A stretch of DNA of 64,000 nt from Acanthosoma haemorrhoidale (GCA_930367205.1 OV884009.1:91285189-91349188), one strand, 5' to 3'; shown: positions 1 to 12,011, counted from the stretch's first letter. Made by a program: numbers and translations. Notes: generated by a model not told the origin, from the letters alone.

Positions 1-815
1 CGTTCATTTAACATCCTCGTATGAGTTCTCTCCACTAATTTATTTCCAAGCACTCCTCTCAACATGCCAACAAGTTTTCTAATTATTCTCCAGTTATCAT
101 ATTTTACACACATGCAACATACACACATATATGTAGCGGGAAAACTAGAGTATAATTAAATTTATAAATGTACGATTGTGCCATCCCAACCCCGAGCAAA
201 TGAAAATAACTCATATGTGTTTGTTTTCTTTTCTCCGGTATGTTAGAATTTGTATTTTTAACTATTTATGATTTTTAGAGGTACCTTGGTTTTTAAAAAT
301 CTAAAATCCTCTATGATTTCATCCCTATTTCTTTCTATTTTAGTGATTGTGAGTACCAGCTTTAAAATATAGCCCTACAATTTTACAAATAGTAATTTCA
401 AAAGGACATTTAGTTCATCTTTGTAACGTTATCCCCACCTTTCCTTGATCCCCTTCTAAAATATGGCAAAAAATAAAACCAATTTGATGGACGATAATTT
501 TAATAAGCTAATTAATCCGTAAATACAAAAAATAATCATTTGAATCTAATATTTATTAAGGTACAAAATCAATAATAAACTGATCTGGATTATGTAATAT
601 TTGCTGAGACTTTAATGTATTATAATGAAAATAAGTTATTTAGATTTAGATAGAAAAAAAAATGTTTATATAGCTAGTTTAGGATTGGTAAATATGTTAT
701 TAGAGGTCTTTCTTTTGTTTCTTTTCTCTTTACTTTAGTTTTGTGTTTTCTTCTTTCTTTTTATATACTATTGTTATCATGGGTTTCTTTTGAGAATAAA
801 AGAAACAAAACAGAA
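1..815. other. Anonymous AT-rich DNA
   Basis: No coding frame of note on either strand. A pyrimidine-rich stretch lies at about 709-768. I see no recognisable repeat or gene. Confidence 0.6.
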
Positions 816-950
816 TAATCGAAGGTGCGCTGACCGGTGCAACAATCCCATTGCACCGGAATACGCGCACCACAGGCTATGTAACCCCATGAGCCCGCTT
901 CACGGGCTTGTGGGGCAAGCCCGTTTGAGGCTCAGCCTCAGGTAGGGCGG
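816..950 (+). repeat. GC-rich hairpin island ending in A10
   Basis: About 135 bases of GC-rich sequence in an AT-rich setting, built almost entirely of inverted repeats. The outer arms GGTGCGC (824-830) and GCGCACC (865-871) enclose a perfect 9-bp stem, CCGGTGCAA (834-842) with TTGCACCGG (851-859). A second stem pairs CGGGCTTG (903-910) with CAAGCCCG (916-923), competing with AGCCCG (892-897). A third pairs GAGGC (927-931) with GCCTC (935-939). A run of ten A follows at 951-960. The hairpins are seen directly. The A-tail suggests, by inference, a retroposed structured RNA or a SINE/LINE 3' end. I see no second copy in this window. Confidence 0.6.
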
Positions 951-3594
951 AAAAAAAAAAGATTTAAATGGAATGTTTAAAAATAAAAAAAATTCGTTTT
1001 GTGATGATTTATCGTCACAGAATAGTCAATAGTTTGGTAAAAGTTCAGACCTGACCCCCCTTTATGATTTAAGACACGTCAGAGACAGCACTGCAATAAG
1101 ATCTCTAAGATTAAAAGAAAAGCAAATGGGTACTAAGAAAACAAATAGCTTATTTTGATGCTGGCATGTTTCATTTTGGTACACATTGGTCCACAGTTTT
1201 TAATTGCTCAAAAGATTATAATTTATTGATGCATTCATAATCGAGTCGATCACTGATGTACAGAGTATTGAACGATCTTATTTTAATCATCAGTAACAGA
1301 CTTGTCTATACAATTTTTAAATTATATATGCTATTGTAAAGGCATTGTTTCGAAAAACCTCACGGGCCTCTGTTCTTGATTTCGTGCTGTGTGTGCATAT
1401 ATAAGTCAATAAATAATTGTAGAAACTGACTTCATCCCAACAATTGAACCAAATTTCAGACTCCAACTAGTCAGTCTGTGATGACAGTTTATTAGTTATG
1501 GCTATTTGTGGTTTAGTGGACTTCATTTATCTGCTATAGAAGCAATATATTTTTTTTTATTAACTAGAACCGTGTTAAGTAAAGTATTGGACAGAATTAC
1601 TCGAACAGATATATTGAAAAAAATAACTAGGGTAGTGTTACCCTTAGATCTCGGTAGTGTTAGACATAACCTAGCGGTGGGTGCGCAAACTACATCTTGT
1701 GTGGCATGTTTGGATTTCATTAAATGTGCCCACCTGTCAAGCCTTGGACAAGCAAGAGCACGGATGCTTCGCTCAATTGGTCAGTACAGCTTGGATGAGT
1801 GAGACTTCCCGTTCCTGGTAAAGAACTAGAAGGATTACAGGGCCTTCCTCATCTTTGCTCAGAAGTGGAAGGAGCTAAAGACACGTAGGTAATAAACACT
1901 ATACCCAAAATATCCACCTATTTTAATAAAAAATCAAGACTAAATACTAAAAATAAACTCTCAATATGTAATTAATGTATCCGTCCAATAATGTGTTACG
2001 CAGGACCGGTTTGGAGCTTAATTTGTAATTCAAATTATAAAAAAACTTCAAGTCCTCCAAAACCATTGTTTAAGAATATCAAGTAACATAGACTAAACAA
2101 TTAAAATTACAGATATACATGAAGAATTATAATAGACAACTATGCATACATAAGACATTTTTTATTTTTTCAAAAATGTCCTTACTCTGCAAAACTACTA
2201 ATATACTAAAAAGAGTACTACAATAAATATACATTAAAACGATATGTTTACAAAAGAACAAAACTTATATTCTTGTAAATAAAATATCTTGTATTATGTT
2301 AATATTTATAACAAGCTAACACCAACTGTAGATTGTATTATTATTGTACTATTAGTAAAAAATAATCCTACCAAAAATAGTATTTTGTTGTGTATTATCA
2401 ATTTAATAGTGTTTTTTTTGTTTTTGTTCGATACATATGTGACCAGACAACTACACGATTATCGGGAGTAAAAAAACAACAGTTTTCATATTAGTGTACT
2501 TGTATATTTCAGAAGGAAATATGTAAATATGACAAACAAAATATAATTAAAATAACTGAAAAAAATTTATAAAAAATAATCAATTATTGTTTTTTTTTTC
2601 ATTTTGTCATACATTTTATCAAAAATGCATTCTTGCCACCTTCTCGGAACTATACATAATCACTTGCAATATCGTTTACCATTTCGTACAGACATCGATT
2701 GCGTGAATGCATCGCTGTTGGTCACAGTTCACCGAGCTAAACATCCAATTTGGCTTTTTTCAAAGGGATTTTAAATGTTTCTCGCTTGTGCTAAAGTAGG
2801 AATTTTCATTATTTATTTTTATTTGTTGAATTACATTTTGATACATGAGGTATGAGTGCAGTGTCGTGTTTAGATATACAGAGCTGAAATCGGCTTATCT
2901 TCAGATTCCATAGGTCCTCTTCTTTAGGGTGCCATGGGACGTTATCCAGAAATAGCTAAACTTTAACAGTTATATATTATCCATAATCTTGATGATATTT
3001 ACAGCCAAAACCACTTGGCAAAAATAATTTGGCTAACCAATCTTTCGGTTTGGTTTTTTTATGTTAGTGATAAGCAAAGGTTTTTAAATGCCCTCAGGTA
3101 CTGGGATTTTTTCTACTACTAGTGAGGGAAGTATGTGTGCCGGTGGAATTCGTACTAGATATGTATGTTAGTCTGCTTTTTGACATTTTCCTGTCAGGTG
3201 CCATTTCCTCTGAACAGTGTACAAATGTCTTATACGGCAACATTCTCCATTCTAATCAACTTTCATCTGGTTGTACACTTGCTCTGGGAGAAGGCCTAAG
3301 TTTTGGATTTTAACACAAATTTATTTTGAAAAGGAAGTGAACTAAGTGAACCCATTCTTATCAAACTGCTTGAAAATTTGGTCTTTCTTTTTTGAAACCA
3401 ACCCTCGTTAACATTCTTAAACATTACAGACAGAACCTCCTGAAAATTTCTCACGCGTACTTGCTCCAGAACCTATGAGGACGAATTTGAAAATGTATGG
3501 GGCCTGTACTACAATAGAAGAAAAAACAACAACTTATTTTATTAGACTAAGGTTATTAAGGTAGTGTTCAAATATTTTTTTCGCTGATGTAAGG
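951..3594. other. Anonymous AT-rich DNA
   Basis: Only short frames are present, the longest being 98 codons at 1506-1802 on the plus strand. None resembles a known protein or has a coherent composition. No repeat was recognised. Confidence 0.5.
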
Positions 3595-3596
3595 GT

Positions 3597-3790
3597 GGCT
3601 GGAGGAGGAGGGGGGGGGTCTAATGACTTGGGGGAGTTGGGGAGGGCCTCACCCGTTGCAGATAAATCACAGAACGTTTCTATCGCATTACTTCCTTCCT
3701 ACAAGAATAACTGGTCTCCTCCCTACATCGCTTCTCCCCTCCCCTTCCTTCCCCTTCCCTACTCGATCCCTTTATTTATTTATTTGTCTT
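3597..3790 (+). repeat. G-run followed by pyrimidine tract
   Basis: A purine stretch with a run of nine G (about 3600-3620) is followed about 100 bases later by a C/T-rich tract (about 3716-3775) ending in TTTA repeats. This is low-complexity sequence. The short frames across it are compositional artefacts. Confidence 0.7.
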
Positions 3791-3957
3791 AGTGCTTATC
3801 TATCTTACGCGGGATCCTGTATGTACGTGTGCATTTACTCCGGTAGGGCATGGCAATACCCAACGGTGAACAATAGGGCTACAGCACTTCTTTATATTGA
3901 AATTCAATTATTTTTTCGAAGAACAAAATAAGACGTATTGCTTTCAAACAGATACTT

Positions 3958-4072
3958 GGAGGGAGAGAGTTGGAGAGAGGCAGAAAGAGGGAGAGAGAGA
4001 GAGAGAAAGATAGAGACAGAGAGAGAGAGAGAGAGTGAGAGAGAGAGAGTGAGAGAGAGAGAGAGAGAGAGA
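3958..4072 (+). repeat. (GA)n microsatellite
   Basis: An imperfect GA-dinucleotide tract of about 115 bases with occasional T, C and AAA interruptions. Several uninterrupted GAGAG blocks would fit GAGA-factor binding in insects (inference only). It abuts the dispersed repeat that starts at about 4088. Confidence 0.9.
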
Positions 4073-4087
4073 ATTTCTTAATTTCAT

Positions 4088-4415
4088 TTTATGTACTTGG
4101 GCTCAGTGCACATAGTTCCCAGACATCACAGCCCCTTTAAAACAAAAACTAATATACAGTTACTACGTAAAACTAAAGTATCCACTTATTCATATGTAAG
4201 AAAACTGAACGAACAAAACGTGCATAAAAAATGGGCTCATGTCATATGGTTGGCAGACACCAGAGTGCCTTTAACCTAAAACTAAAATATAATAAATAAT
4301 ACGTAAAAAACTAAAATATAAATTTATTTATATATGTAGGAAAATTTAAAAGATTATACATGAGACGTTCTACTAAATAATTGTAGCTAATTTTGCAAGT
4401 TTTAAGAAATCTTTG
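4088..4415. repeat. Dispersed repeat E, copy 1
   Basis: Aligns by eye with 36601-36871. Shared blocks include the segment around 'catagtt(c/t)ccagaca' and the segment reading 'ctaaat(a/t)attgtagcta'. Copy 1 also has an internal duplication: about 4118-4215 resembles about 4248-4360, each reading from a cagacA(t/c)CA motif into aactaaa(a/g)tat. It is probably an old transposable-element end whose class I cannot name. Confidence 0.45.
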
Positions 4416-4549
4416 AGAGCATTTGTAGCGACCGCTAACTACATAAGATAAATCACCCTATACTCTTTTGCATATATATTGTAAGCAAAAGTAAAATAAC
4501 ATGAACTAAATGTATTATAAACAAAATACATAAATCATTGTAAATGTGT

Positions 4550-5042
4550 TAAGCAATAAAAAAAGGCGGAAGCCAAGTCACACGCGAAAAGACAGCCAGG
4601 TACCCGCCGGGCCTAAGAGCCAGATGCGCGAGGGCACCACAGGTCATAAGCAGGTCATAAACAGTCATAAACATAACAACCCTTTTGAGCCCTCTCTACC
4701 TCCAGGGCATGTCCCCTGGCCGGGTAATAAGGCGGCGGTCACGTTCATCACCACCGGTCGCGTGTTCTTCGCCAGGTGTGCGTGGGAACAATCGCCGGCT
4801 TAGACCCGTGCAGCCCCCCAGCAGGCAAGGGGAGAGGGTACTTAAAGCAGGGCTCCTGGCCATGTTAATTAGTATCTTAGTCACTCGCGAGTCTCTCGTG
4901 GCCTTTACTCGTGACGCTTGCTTGGTTTCCGCTCGAACTCTAAAAACTTGACTAATTCTTTATAAAACCTCTGTACCTCTTCTCTTGAACATAAATGGAG
5001 TCAGATAGTAACACCGTCATGGAACGATTGTCCAGGTTATAA
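4550..5042 (+). other. GC-rich leader with short ORF starting MESD
   Basis: A GC-rich, CpG-containing block in AT-rich surroundings, ending in a 15-codon frame (4995-5042) that begins M-E-S-D-S-N and then stops. The start ATGGAGTCAGAT is identical to one at 21682-21693, in another GC-rich block. A transposon 5' untranslated region with a broken ORF1 start is possible. No protein domain is visible. The overlapping longer frames at 4546-4951 are not recognisable. Confidence 0.3.
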
Positions 5043-6511
5043 ACTCGAACAATCCGCACTTGCCACCAGGTTGATCAGGCACCCCCTAGTGACAACCCGA
5101 CAACTTTTTACTACGTTATAAACAATGTCAATGCGAGTAGTACATCATGTATTCAGGAGATAGTAGTACGTGTATGTTGGTGCGCACTAACAGTAGTAAG
5201 TGAATATGTTATTATTCTTAGAAAGTGATTCTGTAATCACTGAAGTTTAAGGAAACTACTAGAACAGGTCATATTCAATGATGGCAGTGCGTAGATGTTT
5301 TGCTAAGGAATGGAAAAAGCAATGAGACTGCAGCCTTGCCTTTTGCGCTAATAGAATTTATGTAAACGTAAAGGTTAAGCCTTTATTGAAGCCTAATTAA
5401 TTAATAGCCTGGGAAGATTTAAGTTCACTAATTCCTAAATTAATTTGTTGCATTAATAAGATCCCACGTTTGGTGAATAAAATTGCTTCCGTTTTTCAAT
5501 ATATATTGTTAATTTCCACTGTTGAAAAAGCTTATTTGCATTGATTGACTTTTTAAGCCTTAACAAGAAATACAAGTGATATTTTATGACTATAGTTAAT
5601 GACAATGAAGACAGCAACTCACACAAAAATTTCAATGGTATTCCAAAAAAAAAAAGACTTTGGGGACCAATGCGTTTTCGGAACGCATGAAGCTCACACG
5701 GAGTTCAGTAAGAATCTCTGGATTTCATTACCTTTCTATTTCATTCATTTCTTGTTTTTCTATTAAAAACAATATATTGATTTAAGAGTATTTAGCGGTA
5801 CATAAAAAGTGTATAAATAGAAAATAATGCTATAAACTAGATATGCTTTAATATATTTCCATCAATCAACCATCAACTAGCAGTAACAATAACTTATAAA
5901 AGTTAGTAAATTTAACAAAGGAATGTGATATGATGAATTATAATTGCAGGATGATCCTGATGATTTTAAGAGTTAGGGGAACGAGAGTGTGTTGTTATTT
6001 CTACGTAGGGAGGATTAGTATAGTTATTTTCAATCCAGTTTCAATTTATTAAAGTTCTCATTACTAGGTGAAAATAATTTACAAAGGTGATTTGTTTATT
6101 ATCAATTATCAATTTAATTTTCTTGTTTGTCTACGCTTGAATGGACAGTATTTCTGATAGTTATTTGACTAACTATGTTACAAGCACTTGTTAAGTGCTA
6201 TATTGTTTTTCATATTTATTTTGTATTAGGCTTACACAATGAAAACCCGCTATAACCACTATCAGCAATTTTTCTGGAAAGACAATAAAAACACCAATTT
6301 ACATACAAATTAAATTATAGGTTACGCTGAAAACTTGGTTCATTCCAAAAGTACCAAAAACATTGACCTAAATATTTCTCTTTATTGGAGTTGTTTTTTC
6401 GTCCTGGAAAATTCCCAAAAATGAATAATTTCGATTCGATACAGAAGGCCTCATATTTATGTCCATTAAACTATTTATACAATTACAATAAATTGAAACT
6501 TCTTGTTTGAG
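5043..6511. other. Anonymous AT-rich DNA
   Basis: No supported gene or repeat. Continues from the GC-rich block into plain AT-rich sequence. Confidence 0.5.
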
Positions 6512-6580
6512 AAAATTACCATCTGGCTTATTGGGCAATAAGTAATTGTGATAAAAGGTCTCATTTATTCCATCAAATTA
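6512..6580 (-). mobile_element. Short family-A LINE 3'-end fragment
   Basis: About 65 bases match the terminal antisense signature of the family-A Jockey copies: a variant of 'acaatctgcctta', then 'gcaataagtaattgtgataaa' and 'ctcattta'. Both ends are truncated, and I see no tail or target duplication. Confidence 0.5.
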
Positions 6581-6584
6581 AATG

Positions 6585-6815
6585 TATTTATTAAAAGTAG
6601 GTTGATTTTAAGAAAGTTAGTTTTCGGGAAAAATCCCCCGTAGAGGGCGTTTATGGCATATGCATTCTCCTTAGGGTTTACCCTCAATCCTTTCTGTCAC
6701 ATCACTTTATTATCACTTTAGACAGAACTCGCAGCAAGTTAGAAAGCAATCTCTAAGTGCACGTTAGAATTTAATGTTTAGTTTCGAGTGGTTTTCAGAC
6801 ATCTGAGTCGTCTAA
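6585..6815. repeat. Dispersed repeat C, copy 1
   Basis: Resembles 57215-57480 and 37785-37975. Shared left part: 'agtaggttgatt', then a gttttcggttaaaatccc-like stretch and 'gtgtttatg'. Shared right part: 'gttttcagaca'. The middle is poorly conserved. The class is unknown; an old LTR or a DNA-transposon end are both possible. Confidence 0.35.
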
Positions 6816-7797
6816 TCGTCACCTTTTTGCTTTCTTGTCATTCCTCTATCCTCTTATTACCATATGTAGGAGATGATCCTAGAACATCACACAAGGCAGG
6901 CAAATCAATTTAACATTTGTCTATAACTATTTTATTGTTGCATCTCTCCAGTTTTCATATCGAAAAATCACAACTCAAACTAATGCCTTTACAAGATTTC
7001 ATATATATATATCTTTTACGTAGCCCATCTATGCTAGTGTAGGGTATATCCTAATCTATCTATCTTTTGTGTATATTGGTTTATAATTATATAGAGTAAA
7101 ATATTATTGCTTAACAAATCATGGCTATAGATTTGGTATATATCTTTAGAGTACCGCTGGTTTTGACGCTGGTCTGCGCAAAAAATTTGTTTGTAAAAAC
7201 GTGCCTTTGAATATCTTAAAAGCAATATGTAGTTGATGTGATATGGGGTGTAGTCGAATTGTCAATTAAGGAACACGTCAGAAACTTATTAAGGACCATC
7301 TTGATAGTACAAAGGGCCATATGATTAATGATGCTGCTTAATCTAGAGAGTCGGATCCTCCAGAAAAGCATTTAGCACGGAAAAGAAAAGCGCTCAATTG
7401 GCGGAGATTGTTGCTTTCTTTATGCCCTTTGCAGTCAGGCAATACCTACATTTTTGAACAGGACTTTTGAAACCATACGATTCCTTTTCATAGATTCAAC
7501 TAGATGATTACCGTTGCGAATTTATAGATCTTGTCGGGTAGTCAAGTTTCTACTGCTTAAAGTTGCTTTTTTTTTTTCTCGCTATCATGCTCACTCCGCT
7601 CCAAAAGATATATAATTTCTGCGTTTAATAGTACAAAAAAACCTTAAACATGTTTACAAAATCATTTTCCAAGCATGGTAAAATAACAATTAAAGTTAAA
7701 CATTTGCGTTATCTTAAGGAAACATGCAGTGAGAGCTAGTATTAAAAAAATAGAAATCACAAAAAAAGTATTCAAGGAATAAATTTATATTTTGATC
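6816..7797. other. Anonymous AT-rich DNA
   Basis: Small AT-dinucleotide run near 7002-7011. Nothing else supported. Confidence 0.5.
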
Positions 7798-7799
7798 TA

Positions 7800-8698
7800 A
7801 AGGATTTCCCAAAATTAACGCTAGATTTGATTTAAATAGGAAACACAGTTTTTAGTATTTTAGTTTTTATTTTTTTATTGAATTATAAAGTAAATAGGAT
7901 AGGGTTAATTATGTAATAACACATCGGGAAAATGGCCTCCACGACTTTGCTGGCACATACGTACTCTTTTGTCGAAATATTCCATGACCATTTGACATAA
8001 ATGTGGTTGAATTTCGTTGACGCAGCGTTGAATTTCTTATTTTAATGCACGGGTGGATGTGGGCTTGTTGACATACACCTTTTACTTAAAATGAATCCAT
8101 AAAAAGAAATCTAAAGGTTTAAAATCACACGATCTAGGAGGCCGATTCTGATCACCGAAACGAGAGCGTACATGACCTGGAAATGTCTCATGCAGTATTT
8201 GAATTGTTTCATGGGTTGTATGGCATGTGGCACCATCTTGTTGAAACCAAATATTGGCCACATCAATATCATCCAATTTCGGCACAAAGAACTGTGTTTA
8301 CGACGCCGAATTGATGTTCTTGGATTTTCAACAACACTCTCACGCACTGCTTCGATATTGACATTTGAACGGCTTGTTTTTGGACGACCAGTGTGTTTAG
8401 TGTCTCCAACTGATCCAGTATCCCTAATTTTTTCAATTAATCTCTTCACAGTTGATGAAGTTAAAACACTATTCCGACTATATTTTGTATGTAATTTTCG
8501 AACTGTGGCCGCCAAACTTTCGTTATTTTTGAGATAATGTTCAACAATAAAGACACGTTGTCCTATCGCGTAACGCTCCATTTTTACTAACCCTAAACTG
8601 TCAGCTGTCAAATTGTTTTTTTGTTTTTTTGGGTTGCCAGCACTTTACTGCACAAATAGTGGCAATTTCAAATCTTGCGTTAATTCTGGGACACCCTT
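7800..8698 (-). mobile_element. Tc1/mariner-superfamily deletion derivative, copy 1
   Basis: An 899-bp element with terminal inverted repeats, ending in gcgttaattctgggacaccctt on the right and a degenerate complement on the left. It is flanked by TA (7798-7799 and 8699-8700), the target duplication expected of this superfamily. It encodes an internally deleted transposase on the minus strand. The left terminal repeat is more mutated than the right. The family also occurs at 19721-20016 and 59177-60000. Confidence 0.9.
7920..8581 (-). pseudogene. Internally deleted Tc1/mariner-like transposase
   Basis: On the minus strand the reading starts M-E-R-Y-A-I at 8581 and runs through an N-terminal helix-turn-helix region including NNESLAATVRKL and SSTVKRLIEK. 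At about 8300 it jumps directly to the C-terminal catalytic part, which continues in another frame (8082-8285). That part carries QQDGATCH (second catalytic Asp) and PRSCDFKPLDFFLW (third acidic site). Counting by eye, 41 residues separate the Asp of QQD from the Asp of PLD, which suggests the DD41D group (inference). The segment with the first catalytic Asp is absent, so the protein cannot be active. The C-terminal tail is recognisable down to about 7920. Members of this family are abundant in insect genomes. Confidence 0.85.
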
Positions 8699-8700
8699 TA

Positions 8701-10464
8701 GTTATAACTTATAGCAATCACATGCAGATTATATAATACAGACATAATCATCATAATTTGGCTGAGTTTCGAGGAGAGGTCACAGAGAGATGCTGAGTTG
8801 GAATTCACTGTACCGCCGGACTGCGCCTCTTTTATGAATTGACGATCCCAAACCACCTGTAATTCGTACTAGGGCTTAAAGATCAAAACTACCTAGCTGT
8901 GATCTGGATAACGAATTAAACACGGTCTAGCTGTTACTTAACCATCTAAATAATACTTCAGTATATTCGAATGATCACCGCATATCACTGTTTTAAATTC
9001 AAAAATATGAACATTTTCCTGCATATATAGCCATCAAGGACCTTTGCTGTTTACATTCAGATGTATTTTGATTAATTAACACATTTTGTATCATCTTATA
9101 AAACTTCATACAGATTAGTGTTTATCACGTTGATATTTTTAATGCGGAGATCTGGTTGAAATTCATTACTTCACTGAACATTTTTTGGGCGAAAGGACGG
9201 GCCAAGGCCCACACAGCTTCGCGAGGGTGAATGAGTCACAAATTTAATAACGGATTAGTGAATCAGCGTAATCAAATGGTTATTAAGATCGAGAGAAAAT
9301 ATGCACCTCTAAACACCTAATAACTACAGTGACACCTTCGCTTGTTTTTATCTATTCGTGAGGTGTTGATTCGTGATTTAAAATAAATATTGAGATATGT
9401 GTCAGATTTTTTAAAAATAAATCTTAAAAAATTATATGTATACACGTATTGTGATAAACTCGAAATGAATTATATCCACAATCAGATCTATGCCAATTAT
9501 ATCAAATAAGAACTAAAATAATCCTCAGATTCTTTTGGAATAATTAAATTTTTAAAGAAACAGGGAAATTATGTTTATGCAATTTATCGCAGGTTTACTC
9601 GTTTGTATACAAACGCATAAGTGGAAATACGGTTTCTCAAAAAGTTAAAAGGGCTTTCAGCCGACAAGAATATATATATTTTTTAAATTGGTCCAAAGCA
9701 ACTTTTAATATGCTAATGCAAACAAACTGACAGAGTTTCCTTCGCATTCAAAACGATAATTTTGCCATTAGAATTTTTATGTCGTTGATTTATATTTATA
9801 TTTTTTCCTGAATTAAAATTTATGTTTACTTCAATGAAGATTTTATTCATCATCAAGAGCGAAGACGTTAGCATTTTGTTTTGGGTTAAAGCAGATGAAT
9901 CGCTTTTCAGCACAAGATTATTTTTATAATGTCAATTTTGGAAAATAATTTGAATTGTACTTTTCTTTGTCGCGTCAATGCTTTGTAGGAAACTGAATGA
10001 TTTGAACGTTTATTCGGACCCGCAAGGTCAGATTATACTGTCGAATTGTTTGTTTCATAGCAAAAAACTATCCGAAAAAACAACATAAAAAAACTTATTT
10101 TTTTATTCATGTAAACATTTGGCATCCTGATTCCTTGCTGACTGCATAGCAATCGCTTGTTGATTAGGTCGTAATTCATATTTCGGATGAAAATAGATTG
10201 TGTTTTATTTTTTATGTGGACATTTTTACAAAAATGTAAACGATTGAATTCTGAAGCGGATACATTTTGATAATATTTCGAATACATGGAACGTACTGTA
10301 TAATTTAAACTTACAACACCTTGTTCACACGCCTTTAATGAGTGGTTTGGTTACAAATAAAAAATAAATTAACTTTATTCTCGTCGAAGAAAGTACCTGG
10401 ATGAAACTAAGGCTCTATTTGGGCCCTTATAATTATATCTTAACTGGGTAAAAATGATACATAA
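8701..10464. other. Anonymous AT-rich DNA
   Basis: Short frames only (66 aa at 9713-9913 minus, 84 aa at 10033-10287 minus), with no recognisable motifs. Confidence 0.5.
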
Positions 10465-10537
10465 TAGGTTGGCCAAAAAGTCCGTTCGGATTTTCAAGCG
10501 AAAATAAGACACAATTTTAAAACACACACCGATTTAT

Positions 10538-11795
10538 TCAATGAATGATATAATTGCCGTTTTGTTCCAGCATCTTCTGCCATCTCATGGGGGAATTCAT
10601 AATTCCATGCTCAAAGAATTTCCTGTCTTTACTGGCAAAAAAAGTTTCATAAAAAAAAAATTATGCATACATTTTGTTTCATTCATGAAAACGACGCAAA
10701 GGCTATTGATAGGTTATAATACTGTTTCTTCTAAGATTATTATTTCTTTATATGATCCTAGGAACAAAATTATTTTTTGTGCGAGTGCGCTCTCGTCAAA
10801 TACTAGACACTTGACGCGAAATTCCGACGAGACTGATTGTATTTTGTGTGTTTAGGATCAACCTGAAAATGGAAAACCAAAACGAACAAAAAATTTTCCA
10901 AGTGGATTTTTACATCTTCTTCAGAGTTGAAGGTCTGTCCATTCAATGAATTTGAAACAGGTGGAAATCTGAAGGTGCAAGGTCAGGAGAATATGGAGGG
11001 TGTGGCAAAACTTCCCAGCCAAGCTCCAGTAACTTCTGTCGCGTCTGCAAAAAAGTGTGCGGTCTGGCATTGTCGTGATGGAAGACAATCCCCTAAAGGT
11101 TGGCTAGTTCTGGATGCTTCTAGTGGATCGCTGCATTTAATTTGTCCTGCTGGTCAAAGTACATATCCGACACATTGACAGTCCTGTTCGTGGGAAGAAG
11201 TTCGTAAAAGACAACATCCCTCCAATCCCACCAAATCGAGAGCATAACCTTCTTTGGGTGAACTCCTGCTTTAGGGGTGGTTTGTAGTAATTCGCCGCTC
11301 TTCCCCCATGAGCGTTTGCGCTCCACATTGTTATAGACGATCCACTTTTCGTCCCCTGTCATCATTAACTTCAAAAAAGGATCGTTTTCTTCACGTTTCC
11401 GCAACGAATCGCAGATTGAAATCCTTTCGGCGAGGTTAGCCTCACTAAGTTGATGGGAACCCATACATCAAGCCTGCTCACGTAGCCAAGTTGGTGCAGA
11501 TGGTTTTCAACATTCGATTTGGATATTTTGAGGATAACTGCGATCTCCCTAGTTGTATAACGGGAATTGGTGTTGACTAATTCCTTCACTTTGTCACTGT
11601 TAATCTCAGTTGGCCGGCCAGAGCGAGGTGCTTCTTAAACCGAAAAATTTCCCGATCGAAATCTTGAAAACCACGTTCTGTAACAGCATCCTCTCCGTAT
11701 ACAGCGCATATCTTCCTGCAAGTTTCCACTGCTTTCTTGGCTTTTTTAAAACAAAAAAGCATGAGGTGTCGATAATGTTCGTTTTGGTTTTCCAT
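10538..11795 (-). pseudogene. Mariner DD34D transposase, broken
   Basis: Read on the minus strand, it begins M-E-N-Q-N-E-H-Y-R at 11795. An N-terminal helix-turn-helix part follows, then a second helix-turn-helix block (11371-11589, with TTREIAVILKISKSNVENHL), then LSEANLAERISICDSL. MTGDEKWIVYNN (first catalytic Asp) precedes KAGVHPKKVMLSIWWDW (all within 11120-11464). In a further frame HDNARPH has its Asp at 11072-11074 and [11 protein letters not shown] has its Asp at 10967-10969. Exactly 34 residues lie between these, which is the mariner DD34D signature. Several frameshifts and the inverted insertion at 10645-10888 destroy the gene. The C-terminus is recognisable up to the stop at 10538-10540. 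It is non-functional. Confidence 0.9.
10645..10888 (+). repeat. Left arm of mariner inverted repeat
   Basis: Reverse complement of 11776-12011. By eye there are two substitutions and two small indels (7 and 1 bases) over about 236 aligned bases. The arm contains the mariner 5' untranslated region, its ATG and the first codons (MENQNE). The spacer between arms is about 887 bases. Confidence 0.92.
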
Positions 11796-12011
11796 TTTCA
11801 GGTTGATCCTAAACACACAAAATACAATCAGTCTCTTCGGAATTTCGCGTCAAGTGTCTAGTATTTGACGAGAGCGCACTCGCACAAAAAATAATTTTGT
11901 TCCTAGGATCATATAAAGAAATAATAATCTTAGAAGAAACAGTATTATAACCTATCAATGCGTCGTTTTCATGAATGAAACAAATGTATGGATAATTTTT
12001 TTTTTATGAAA
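11776..12011 (-). repeat. Right arm of mariner inverted repeat
   Basis: Partner of 10645-10888. This arm is in the natural position: upstream of, and including, the transposase start codon. Both arms carry the same A10/T10 run near the outer edge. Confidence 0.92.

Larger units (their letters stand above)
10465..12011 (-). mobile_element. Mariner element relic with internal fold-back
   Basis: The left end carries a mariner-type terminal repeat beginning at about 10465 (taggttggccaaaaagtccg). The body encodes a decayed mariner transposase on the minus strand. I cannot find the expected complementary terminal repeat on the right. The right boundary given here is where the inverted-repeat homology stops. 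A copy of the element's own 5' part is inserted in inverted orientation at 10645-10888, inside the 3' part of the transposase gene. Confidence 0.85.

Noticed and set aside
816..950. Bacterial or phage hairpin array, terminator or riboswitch
   Set aside because: Flanks are ordinary AT-rich insect-like DNA and there is no bacterial gene nearby. An A-tailed retroposed element explains it better.
1506..1802. 98-codon plus-strand frame as a gene
   Set aside because: An antisense frame overlaps it, no domain pattern is visible, and the composition is that of AT-rich non-coding DNA.
8172..8537. 121-codon plus-strand frame
   Set aside because: It is antisense to the recognisable transposase pseudogene at 7920-8581.
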